DNA from: Sipunculus nudus
Lineage: Eukaryota > Annelida > Sipuncula > Golfingiida > Sipunculidae
Assembly: GCA_026874595.1 (NCBI GenBank)
Contig: CM049317.1
Coordinates: 31,236,901 to 31,300,900, forward strand
Length of the DNA: 64,000 bases
Reading direction: 5' to 3'
The notes beneath the pieces were generated by a model that made no database searches, was not told the DNA's origin, and saw only the letters and a program-made list of their open reading frames with translations. Both the position numbers and the translations under genes were made by a program. Of the stretch, positions 25,292-36,239 are shown in pieces. The stretch's first letter is position 1. The number at the start of each line of letters is the position of its first letter.

Positions 25292-26945
25292 AATGGGAGA
25301 AGACAAAGGTAAAAGGAATGTGATTAATCCAGATCAAACTGATGCTTCAACTCAGACTGAACAGACATGTGAGTTATATTAAACATGCAGTTGTGCAAAT
25401 AAAATACATTGCTCTTCACTTAAATATGGAAGAGCATAGCATTTAAAGAAATGTGCTAGCTTTCCACGCATATCTGAAATGTAAGGTGTATCTGGAGATA
25501 TACGCTCCACATACAAATCCTTTTGAGTGATTACAACAAAGTCACAAAACTGAACACCTGTTATCATTAGTTTGCCCTGAACCTGAGAGTAATATTCATG
25601 ATCTCTTCTCAATGAAGTGACTCCTTTTCTTTATGCAAAAAAAAATTGGTTATATTAAAACAAGCTTCATCAAAATACACATTTCCCACACTGAAAGGTC
25701 ACTTAATCTCAATGATAACACGTGTTATCATCACAGACCTTCCCATCTGGTGACGCTCCCCCCAAAAAACTGAAGTTATTATTGACAACGAAACCACACT
25801 CCGGAATATATCTACCTGGAAATAATGATATATAGTTCTATTTTGCCTGAGCCTCGTTATGACGCTCATGACCTAAAGAATCAAGTCTGAGATTTCTTTG
25901 GAAAAAATATACTGTTTAAAAGTGAAGGGAAATTTGAGACAGAAAGAAATAGAAGTGCAAAGGTTAAAGGAAAAACTCGAAAAACAAAACTTTGGTTTTA
26001 AAAATGTTTAATCAACAAATAGGCTTAAACATGATTCCAGTACTACACAGGAATAACTTACTTAAGATTTATAGCTTTGTTCACATTTATGTTTCCCAAG
26101 GGGACAAAACTTGACTTTGAAAAGGGTAGAAGAGACATTCAGAAACTTTCTCTAGAGGACTGTTTGTTTCTTACTCTATGTCGGCTGAGGCACAACGTTG
26201 GACTGAAGGATATTGCCATGAGGATAGGCTTAACAGTACAGTCAAGCAGTTGTGTGTTTAACACTTGTATTTTTTACATATATTAAATGTTTGGGCAAAT
26301 GTCAATATGGCCACACAGAAGTACTGTAATTCAAAATATGCCTTCTGATTGTATGAAAGCGTTCCCAAATACAATGATAATTATTGATGCAACTAATATT
26401 AAAACTCAGAGTCCAAGTGCTTTATCACTTCAAAGTCAGATGTATACTGATTATAAATACCCTTCTACACTTAAATGTTTACTTGGTTGTATTACAAGAG
26501 GATCAGTTATTTTTATTTCAGAATTATTTACAGGGTCTATTTCAGACAAAGCATTAACTGAACAATCTGGTTTCCTGGAACTTCTAGATATTATATGATA
26601 ACAAAACTGGTTTTGTTAATTTTGGAGATATAGCAATGGCTGAAAAGGGCTTTACCATGGAAAAAGAACTTCATGAGATAGGTATACATTTAAACATACC
26701 TTCCTTTTCCCAAAGTGACTGTCAGATGTCTAAGAAAGATATTCAGTTAAATCAGAAAATAGCTAAACATAGGATACATATAGAGATACTTATATCAAAG
26801 ATAAAAAAAAATTAAAGGTTGGCTGTAAAATACCCACATTCCTTTTCCACAAAATAAATGAAATCGGGGTTGTATGCTGTTATTTTACTTTATTTCAGGA
26901 TGTGTTTGTGAAGGAAAAAAAGTGGTCAATTTTAATTCAGCTTTC
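25292..26945 (+). pseudogene. DDE_Tnp_4 (IS4EU/Harbinger-like) transposase
   Basis: Exon 25292 to about 25369 gives MGEDKGKRN...TDASTQTEQT and ends at a GTGAGT-type donor. The second block begins about 25915 with a predicted coiled coil (KEIEVQRLKEKLEKQ). It continues with FMFPKGTKLDFEKG, then a helix-turn-helix-like block (LSLEDCLFLTLCRLR...LKDIAMRIGLT). The catalytic region follows: IIIDATNIKTQSPSA (first Asp), KCLLGCITRGSVIFISELFTG, GSISDKALTEQSG, GDIAMAEKGF (the usual MADKGF Asp is Glu) and HRIHIEILISKIK (Glu). A final frame-shifted piece reads HKINEIGVVCCYFTLFQDVF to about 26940. Stops at 26284-26286 and about 26596, and a shift near 26810, make it a pseudogene. The first-exon assignment is an inference. 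Confidence 0.75.
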
Positions 26946-28465
26946 TTGGTAAATGGGCAAATTGAAAATTTGTGGTAATAGTGATTCTTTTATATTGAAA
27001 TATAATACCTGTATATTAAAGTGTAGGGTTTTTACCAACATTTTAAGAGACTGTTCCTTGCAAACTTTAAAAACAGTGTAGGAATGTGATTTTTTTTCCG
27101 AGTAAGCTCACATTGCCTATTGTGATATATCAAGAAATATTTAATGAAGAGAAGCAATTGATATCTGCATGTATATGTATGTATCCAACAAGTATCCATT
27201 CTCATACTATTGGATTTATCTGCTGCCTTTGATGTAGTGGATCATCAGCTCCTGTTACAACGGTTGTACACCAGGCTTGGAATAAGTGGAGATGCCTTGC
27301 AATGGTTCAGGTCATACCTGTGCAATCGTAGTCAGTGTATCAGTGTTGCAGGTCATAAGTCTTCTCCAACTGAGATCACCTACGGTGTTCCACAAGGTTC
27401 TGTGCTGGGGCCTCTGTTTTTACAATTTACACATTACCACTTGGTGAATTAGTACGACAGCATGGAATGGATTATCATTTTATGCTGATGACAGTCAAAT
27501 TTATGTATCATTTAAACCAGAATCAAAGGTTCCTATTTCGACCATTGAAACATGCTTGCATGACATAGGTGTTTGGATGTGTCAGAATCTGCTTAAACTC
27601 AATGCTGATAAAACTGAGGTTCTGATTATCAGTACAAACCAGCAAAGGTAAAAAATTCAGTTGAAAACTCTTAACATATTTGACTCTGTAGTTGTGCCAA
27701 CAAACTGTGCTAGGAACCTGGGGGTTATTTTTTAACCAAGGGCTTTGCCTTGATAATCATGTAAATAATATTTGTAGTTTGGCTTTTTACCACCTGCGTA
27801 ATATAGCTAGGATAAAGGGTTTCCTAACTCAAGATTCACAAATAACATTAATTCATGCGTTCATCAGTTCAAGGATTGACTGTTCCAACTCTTTGCTATG
27901 TGGTCTTCCTAGCAAGTTACTGGACCGGCTTCAGAGAGTGCAGAATGCAGCTGCTAGGCTTGTAACTGGTGCCAAGAAGCGCGACCACATTACACCTATA
28001 CTTAAAGAACTCCATTGGGTCCCGGTGCGACAGCGCATTGATTTTAAAATTTTATTATTAGTATACAAAGCCATAAATGGTCAATCGCCTATTTGCATTA
28101 GGAACCTCTTAACTTTTTATGTTCCAGTCAGGCAGCTTAGGTCATCTGACCAAGGGCTTTTAGTGATTCCTAAAGCACGAAGTGAGATGTGTCGTTCGAG
28201 AGCTTTCTCAGCTGTGGCACCAAGGTTGTTGAATGAACTTCCGCACTCAATCAGAGCTTCACCATCTTTAGCTTCTTTTAAAAGAAATATTAAAACTTAC
28301 CTTTTTATATTAGCTTTTGGTAGTTCTTAGGAATTAGGGTTTAACTTTTAGGAATCTTTGTTTTAGTAGGAATCTACATTTTATGTTTTAGAAAAACTGT
28401 GCTTTGTGTCTTGTAAAGCGCTTTTGATAACTATTTTGTTGAATTAGCGCTATATAAATTAAATA

Positions 28466-28497
<32 letters not shown>

Positions 28498-30521
28498 ATT
28501 TAATTTTTCAGACATCTGTTCCTTAAAAATCTTATACTGCTTATCACTAGAAACTCATAACCAACATAACCAGTATAATTTCACAAAGACTAATAACATA
28601 CCTGTTATGATATAACTAATCCCTGTTGGACAGCGCCTAATGGACTGGAGACTGTTGGGACATCAGGTGACATCATGTAGGCCAGTGGATTGCCTTTCAC
28701 ATTCTGCAGGGTGGTGATATCAGCAGGTGTGACCCTTGGAAGCCCGAAGTAAAATGGCTTGTGTTAAAACCAAGGCTTACATACAGATTGCTTAAATGCT
28801 TTTGTTACTCATAAATGTAGAAATATGTTTTGTTATAGTTATATATAATTTTGGGTCACTCAAAGATGAACTTGCAATTGTTTCATAATTGTACACTGCA
28901 CTCCTGGACTAAGTCTATAATTATATGCTGTGTCATATGATCAAATGTAAACTTATCACCCAAATAATGATTTTTGATTATATTAAATCATGTTTAATTA
29001 ATAAGACACTATATTATTGTATGTAGGTTACTAAAAAATTGATATATTTCTTTAAATAAGAAACATCAGCTATATACTTGGTATATATATCCACTTGAAA
29101 CAAAATGGGTTTTCATCTTCTTTTCTTACAACTTGAAGGTTTAGCCACGATGACACTGCTTAATGGAACAGGAAGAATTTTGTTCCCTCTAGGTTTATGC
29201 CATTGCTGTGGGACACAAGTACAGCTTTGCTGCTCTGGCACATGGCGGATCGTGTGCATTTTGAACCCCTGTAAGGTTTTTATGAGTCCGACCATGTGAG
29301 AACAGTGCCCACTCAGCCTGAAACCTTCAGAAAACAAGTTAAATTGAGATCCTATATATACATATGTTGTGCATCACTATTATATATTGCATTACTTTAT
29401 ATATTATGGTTCAGGTAAATAAATAATTAATGATTTGGACAATTGTTTTACACATCTATACCTAAAAATTACCAAGCATTATGCTAAATGAGCCATCTTA
29501 CTACCCCCTCCAATAAAAAAACTACAGCACTCGCTCTCTAAATTTATAAATAATTATGTACATGATGTCATTGAAAATACACCAAATTTGGGTCAAAATT
29601 TATGATAAACATAGATAGATCAGCCATAACATAAAATGAACCCACATTTCTTATAAAAAAAAGTTGGTTGAGTGCCATATAGGCTTCTATGATATACAAA
29701 TATAAATAATATTTTATAGTATTTCATAAGTTAAACTTATGCAGTTAAAATAATTCTCACTTCTCGACTTTTTTTGGATGTGTTATACAGCATCGACAAA
29801 AATACCAAGACTTGGTTAACTGTGTACATAATATATGTGTTCACACTCAGAAATGTGGTAATTTGTACAAATAAATATATCGGTACACTTTGACTGTCTA
29901 TTACTGTTAGGCACTGAACCCACGTTTTTTTCTGCATGAATATATGTGTTCACTTGTTGTTTTAGCCCCCTGAAGTTCATCTGTGCATAATGCACCTTTA
30001 CCCCTTCAAAGTTCAAACTTCTAGTCCATGAAAGAACTCTCCGAAAATTCTCGGTAGATTCTCCGGCTCTCCAAGGATTCTCCGACTCTTAGACATAACG
30101 TTTATTTACAAACAACCGAGGTCAGCTCTCCTGAATGATAGATTTCTGTTCAGAACTGTCACATTTTAATCATCATCAATGTATTAAAATTATGTGATAT
30201 ACTTGAAAGAAAATAAAATTTGTGTAAATTTATCTTACCCTTCTTTACATGTACAGTGTGACTCTGTTTCTCTAGTGTCGTCAAGCTCCAAACGGTGATC
30301 GTGGGGTCTACCAGGTTTTTCAACGAGCGCCAGCACCGAGCTGTCACTCGGACGGCATCGCTCTGATGGTTCTCCTATAGTTTCATATCATGCACATATC
30401 CCTGAGAGTAATAATTTAGACCTTTCTGTAGTGTGTTCCGTCACAAATTTTCGTGGTCTGGAAGAATTGACACGACTATATTCTCAGGGATATGGGCAAG
30501 GGAGTTGGTGAGTGCTGCCAT
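25379..30521 (-). pseudogene. SWIM zinc finger + YqaJ (PD-(D/E)XK) nuclease
   Basis: Minus strand, start ATG at 30521. Exon 1 (30521-30239) reads MAALTNSLAHIPEN, NTLQKGLNYYSQGYVHDMKL, AVRVTARCWRSLKN and, after a 1-nt shift, ESHCTCKEG; in-frame TGA and TAG codons interrupt it. Donor GAAGG|GTAAGA joins acceptor TTCAG|GCTGAG at 29317, recreating the SWIM motif CTCKEGLSGHCSH (CxC...CxH). That exon runs to about 29100 and includes PQQWHKPRG. Exon 28757-28602 gives FYFGLPRVTPADITTLQ and PLGAVQQGLVIS, then TAA|CAG where TATCAG is expected. The nuclease exon (about 25840-25379) has GGASPDGK, IEIK followed by TGA, and DHEYYSQVQGKL...CDFVV. The start of the YqaJ domain was not found; it may be lost or displaced by the LINE. 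Such proteins are probable element-borne nucleases; this one is dead. Confidence 0.8.
27200..28497 (+). mobile_element. 5'-truncated CR1/L2-like LINE
   Basis: Begins inside the reverse transcriptase: [16 protein letters not shown] (about 27208), [11 protein letters not shown], then in a shifted frame FYADDSQIYV (about 27480), LNADKTEVLI, and a long intact C-terminal frame 27692-28330 (QRVQNAAARLVTGAKKRDHI, LHWVPVRQRIDFKIL). The 3' UTR has the GCGC...GCGCTATATAAAT hairpin typical of L2/CR1-like elements and ends in an (ATT)n tail at about 28467-28497. The length of about 1.3 kb with a complete 3' end is classic abortive target-primed insertion. At least two frameshifts are present. It landed inside the SWIM-YqaJ gene, hence after it. 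Confidence 0.85.
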
Positions 30522-30670
30522 GTTTTGGTCTCCTGGGAACACGCGTGCGCATGTAAACAAATTTGGGGCTTAGCAACCGTCGTTAAGGTGGCGGGGCTTA
30601 AGGCCATGCCGTCGGAACCGTCAATAATTGAATATGATTTTAATTAATGGTAATAATATTATAACTTTAG
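30522..30670. other. Upstream of the SWIM-YqaJ start
   Basis: A locally GC-richer stretch directly 5' of the minus-strand start, containing GGTGGCGGGGCTTAAGG. It may hold the element's promoter and right end, but no inverted partner was seen on the left side. Confidence 0.25.
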
Positions 30671-30731
30671 TGTGGCAATGTTTATGCACGTGTACCACAG
30701 ACGATTGGGAATGGAGACCGATTGATTGAAA
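30671..30731 (-). repeat. Dispersed ~60-bp repeat, copy 4
   Basis: On the minus strand it runs TTTCAATCAATCGGTCTCCA through GGTACACGTGCATAAACATT. It lies shortly to the right of the transposon coding region. Confidence 0.6.
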
Positions 30732-33700
30732 TACACCACACCGTAATATTTCGTCTAAGGCCAAATTACGATATGTCTCTCATGGATCTCTCATAGATAA
30801 TTCAATGTGACGATAGTAACTGACTTATCTATCAGTACAAAAAAGGTTTGATACGCAGACAGTTCCAAATCAGATCTGTTTATATTTCCTATGTTATCTA
30901 ATGCATTAGGCACTCTCACATATTGAAACCGTAAGATTTATTTGATTGACCAAGATATTTCCGCACGGCTTGCTAAAGGCCCTTTAAGTTTAGAGCGCGG
31001 ATCCATGCCATAACAATCACATAGCTATCTGCTTTACATTAACTGCCTGCATTTCGAAAACATATTTGGTGAATGGAACCGCAAAGAACGCTTAACTAAA
31101 TAATGTTTACTTTAATTATCAGCAGGAGAGAATGATTGTTGGAATTTTTTTTGGTAAATCTTGCTGTTCATTAATTTACTATGATTAAGATTTATCAATA
31201 TATTTATTACTGGATTGTTTCATATAATGACCAAATATATCAAAACATTAAAGAGGGAAACCATAAAACAACAACATTTAGTCATTATTTACATGTTCGT
31301 CAGTCACCTATATTTTACTTCACCTGGAACCAGTTGTATTATCAATATCTATACATCAAAACATAACTATAATATAATAAATCTGTTACATGCTACCATT
31401 AGCCCTTCCGACGTTACCGTATAACCAGCAGATACAATCTTCGAAATGAATATATAACAGAACTTGATAGAGTTTGTCTTTGGTAACAAATAATTGAATT
31501 TACTCTCCTACTTCTTATCTCCTTATATTTTGTTATGTATTTTTATTATGGTTATACAATTTGGCATTTTAAATACAACTATGCAACATACATTATATTT
31601 GACAAGCATTGTGGAGAGTATTTGCTTATATGTTTTTTCTCTGGATAACCCCCATATAAGGCTGAGCTTTAATTATGGACATTATAGTTTAAGCAATGTG
31701 CAAGACTACTATCAAAGCCATCTGTAAAGAACGTACTACCAATCAAGCATTATTTGCGTGTATAATGGTAACATTTGCGTAAATTCTTCAATGTATCTAA
31801 TCAGTTGCACTCAAACAAAGTCTTATGGCAAAATAATTTTATGACCCTGATCCGCATTCATAGTAATAAATTAGTAAAAAATATGAAACATTCGTACTGT
31901 TAAAGATGTAAAAATACATCGAGGTAAATGCTTCCATTTTTAATCGCTGACTAATCTTTTTCTTATACTAAATGTAATTATATGTAAAAATCCATTTCGA
32001 TGTGAGACTGCGTGACGTTTGGTTGTACTTATTTTCTGTCATTTTATAGTCTGGTTTCGCCAAGGCCGGGTTATTACCCCACCGATGGGTTATCAGTATC
32101 TAACCCCACGATGACCCATAAGCCCAATCTGTTTCCTAGTGAAACGAGGCAGAACCTCTCCTGCAGGTGCAGTCACTCCTATTCAATTATGTCAGTCTAA
32201 GTATTAAGCATAGAGATATGGGACCAACAGTTTGATAGGATCAAAATACTCATGGCGCTATACCGGGCTGACCCAAAATCCCACCAGCCTTATATTATTG
32301 AATTCCTACGAGGCATAGCATGGCAACAAAACACGTATTGATATGTCTGATTTATCTTTGACACCATTCTATATCTGAACAATAAACATTTTAAAGTCCA
32401 TACAGAAAAAAAAGTTTTGTATCAATATTGGCAATAATGGGTGCTTCATTCTTGAACGAAACGAAGATTTTCAAAACACTCCTGATGTGTATTCTGCTTG
32501 AGAAATATATCTAAATAGCGCTGAAGAGGAGGAAATCAGGAATTTATAAATACTTGCAACATTAATTTTTTTAAACCCTTGCTTTGTAACAGTGTCATCC
32601 ATACTTAGGTAAAGGTTCCTTTCTCCAAAGATTTATTTGCAACAACTTTCATATATTACTAATATCATGCACTCGTAACGCTTGCTTAATATGAGCTTTA
32701 AAACCCTTTTCCGTTTAAATGTAATATATGTATGTGTTTATGTCTGCATGTGTCTATGTAAATGTAACAACCATCAGAATAAAGGATGTCGAGACTAAGC
32801 AGCAGCACACATGACGTCTTAGTCTTAACCATAGTCCTGCATTTCAGAAAAGACAGTATTAAATAGAAGATCGCTTTTTACGTCTATGGTTGACTGAATA
32901 CGGATCTTAGATGGAATCTTTGACCAAGGCACGGGAATCGGTGGCATTAATGCAACATACCTTATTTGGCAGGGTGTAGTGCTAGTTTACTTTCCCCCAA
33001 CGTAAACAAAAACCTTTGTTAAGTCCAAAAACAGCATGTATGTCACGCTTCTGTTCCACACACGTTTCTGACGTGCCGCTCGAGGCTCGGAAACTGCATT
33101 GGGTCTCAGGGACAATTTTATCAATTGTGTGATGTGTGAGGCGGCTTGAGATAACACTTCACCAGGGAAAACGAGCCAATAAACATTCATGGCGAGTGGA
33201 TATTTTTACGGTGCTGTAAGGGAATTCGAGCTCTTCAGTGCCGAAAGCCGATCGCATTACTCGTTCCTGAACATCCATAAAGAATTTTGTCTCCCTAGGG
33301 TTTCATATGTGACAGTGCGAAAGTACTCGGGAATGATGGGAAGCATAATTTTTAAAGTGATAATGATGATGCAACTGCAATGGATTATGTTAATGGGTGG
33401 TTTATCTAATATCCTGGTGTCCATTTTCGCTTAAATAACTTTTTCAACAAGTGGATGACCGCTAGGGCTCTTTCAAAGCTTAACGTCTGAAAATACCACG
33501 CATTGTTTGGTGATGTATGTTTATCCAATCCCTTTAACATTCAGTTCGGCACGATAATTGTTAAACATTATGATGCTGAAAGATGGTCGCAAGGGCAATC
33601 AGTGAATTCACCATTTCTGCTTTTTAAATGGATAATGGTTTTGTAACCTACGTTTTATTCTGAAGAACGTACCAAAATAGAATCGGGCTGAATCAGAGGT

Positions 33701-34454
33701 AAAATAATTTGAAGAAAGCAGACATTGTCATGTTTCAACATTCGATAACATATATGTTTAAATTACTGGTTAGTAAGGACATTTGGTATTCAAATTAGAA
33801 ACCGTAAAAATCTCTCTCCACTAAAAAGTCTGTTTTATGCCTGTGGTTATAATTATAGCTAATTTTGATGTGCATCAATGCCAAGAGCGGGGCAACGGAG
33901 GCTGCCGTGTGTGAAAGTTTTGCATAGCTACATGGTGACTTCACGTGCCCTGATAAAATCCTGGCCTTAGACAGGTTTAATCACAGGGGGATGGCCAAAA
34001 AACTTCAGATTGGTCACAAGATTGAACTAATTCACAACTAATGTAACATTATTTACCAAAATTAGTACGCATACTATTTTTACATTGGGGTCATTGGCTT
34101 TGGTAAGTCGATTTTGAGGTTTTGAACAATCTGCACCAGGAAGTTAGGCAGTTAACCGCAGGAAATATCCTGAACAACAATATCTCTACATGCTTCATTA
34201 CTGCATGAGGCAAGAGTAGCGGAATTCATACAACGGGCAAGATATGACCATATTTAATCTGGAAAATCTCCTCTAAATACTTTGTTGTACTGATATATAA
34301 AACAATCCAGGGTTTCAAGGGATTTGGCTCTTTTCCCTCATGTATTACACTTTGTGCAATATAGTGTATGATATAAATTGATGCGTAAAATGTTCGAACC
34401 AATTCCAACAAAATCAGGCTCAGTGCTACCATTTATGATCTAATACTGAGATTT
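30732..34454. other. Non-coding stretch
   Basis: Frames such as 31181-31366, 31494-31727, 32012-32200, 32987-33190 and 33189-33434 are short, unrelated to each other and carry no recognised motif. No exon or element is supported. Confidence 0.45.
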
Positions 34455-34518
34455 ATTTCAATCAATCGGTTAGCACTCGAAGTCAAAGTCGAAGGTACGC
34501 ATGCGAAAACATTGCCTG
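34455..34518 (+). repeat. Dispersed ~60-bp repeat, copy 5
   Basis: Runs TTTCAATCAATCGGTTAGCA to GCGAAAACATTGCCTGA, very close to copy 3 over both ends and the GTCGAAGGTACG centre. Confidence 0.6.
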
Positions 34519-34948
34519 AATAGATTGAACACGTATCGGAAGCAAGTTTGGGTTTAACTGCATATAAATTGGCATTTAAAAATGTAGCAGCTGCATTTGC
34601 ATTTAAATGCAGAGCTATAGATCATGGATTTGAAAGCAGAGATATAATTCTGGATTTGCATTTGCAATTTTTCAGAATAAAAGAATTTTGTTCAAAAAGA
34701 AAATACTAATGCTGTTCTTAAAGTGTTATGTTATAAAAATAAGGACATGCTTCTATGACGTTCTGGTCCGCGTAATTGTAAATTATATGAATCCTATACC
34801 ACAACAGGTACCCAATGACCAAGTCCACCATGTTATTTTGAATCAAGGATAAGCTTGGGCAAATGTATAAGCTAGCAAGTAATATGTTTTGTTATTAGTA
34901 TTTGTGATATGTAGCATTACTTACTCTTTACTATGTAATTATAAGAAT

Positions 34949-35600
34949 ATGCCAAAAGAAGATAGCATAAGGAAAAGGTCAGATTGTTCAAGTTCATCTT
35001 CAGATTCCACTATTGCAACATCTAAAAAGATCAAACAGAACCCAGTACCTATTGTCTCAGGAGACAGCATGGGTACATTAACACAAACTAGATTAGAGAA
35101 ACATAAGAAGCATTTAAGGGGGATATTATTGCAGAATTTAGAATATCAGCTATTTCTGAATTAGAAGTGTAAAAAGAAAAAAAATGTTAGTCCCTTGGAA
35201 ATCAAAATCAATAAACTAGAAGCTTAGGCCCCTAGACTGCGGGATGAGAATGCATTTTTGTTCAAGGAATATGAAAATGTTAGTGGCACGACTAAAGAGG
35301 CCAAATTACTTGTTTTAAAAAAAATTAACAATACCCGCGGAAGGAAAGCATACGAATTTTGGGTGTTCTTAACAATAGTAAAAAGCAGGATACCCGACAG
35401 GAAACATTATCTCTGTTGAGGGGTAAACTTGACCTGCTGATTAATAGTAGTGCCATTGATGTTGCTCACAGAGTAGGGCCGTACAATAGAGACTCAAACA
35501 AGGGCACCATTGTCAAGTTTATTTGCAACGATCATAAACTTAGAATCCCGAAGGAAAGAAAGAAACTTAACAGTGGAGTTGAAATTTAAGATGACATGTG
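34949..35600 (+). pseudogene. LINE ORF1 remnant (L1-ORF1p-like)
   Basis: Starts MPKEDSIRKRSDCSSSSSDS, a Ser-rich basic head, then TRLEKHKKHLRGILL. Across shifts it continues with KINKLEA and FKEYENV. The block at 35359-35589 reads TRQETLSLLRGKLDLL, DVAHRVGPYNRD, IVKFICNDHKLRIPKERKKL. 'HRVGP...IVKF...R..KLR..RKKL' is the RRM/C-terminal signature of L1/Tx1 ORF1 proteins, which bind the element RNA. Several frame breaks make it non-functional. Confidence 0.65.
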
Positions 35601-36239
35601 CGTCGAGATCCAAAAACTTTACAATGGGACTAAAATGACAGCAGGATAAAAGACGCATGGACCTGGAATGGCAAGGTGTTTGCCAATTGATCTATCCATG
35701 AACTCAATATGACCTAAATTGCATATTAATTCGATGAATAAGTATGAGCATTGGACTAACGAGCAACCAATCAGGTTACCTTATACATTGTAAAGTGTCA
35801 GTCATATGACAAAAACCAAATTTTGCATAATTCGAGAGAGCTCTGTCAAACAGAACACATGTTGTCTGTACCAGTAGGCAGTACCCAAAGAAGAATACAT
35901 ATCATAAGAATAAGAAATGATAGAAATGGAGAGCGAATTGGATAGAAAACCTGATAAAGTTAATGGAGAAAAATATATCAATATTAAAAATAAATAAGAG
36001 CATTGCAATAATAAAATCACACAAGGTAAAATTTTTCGCTAAAGGGCCAAAAACATGAGCAAGTTGAGCGTAGTATTATATAGCTTTTAAATTTAGAGCA
36101 TAGAAATAAAAGTAAGACTTCTACAGAAAATTACTAATGAACTACAGGGAAATTCAAAAACCTAAACATATTATGTCTCAGATATACAATTATTGATAAG
36201 AAAAGTTCATGATATAATTATCAAATAGAATTTGATAAT

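Larger units (their letters stand above)
25292..30521. mobile_element. Decayed two-gene IS4EU/ISL2EU-like DNA transposon
   Basis: A plus-strand DDE_Tnp_4-type transposase and a minus-strand SWIM + YqaJ nuclease occupy the same 5.2 kb. From family knowledge, a DDE transposase encoded together with a YqaJ exonuclease is the signature of the IS4EU (formerly ISL2EU) group of eukaryotic transposons. The two genes read toward each other and overlap, with the last nuclease exon sitting between two transposase exons. A LINE has inserted at about 27.2-28.5 kb. Terminal inverted repeats were not found by eye, so the limits given are only those of the coding parts. Confidence 0.6.
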
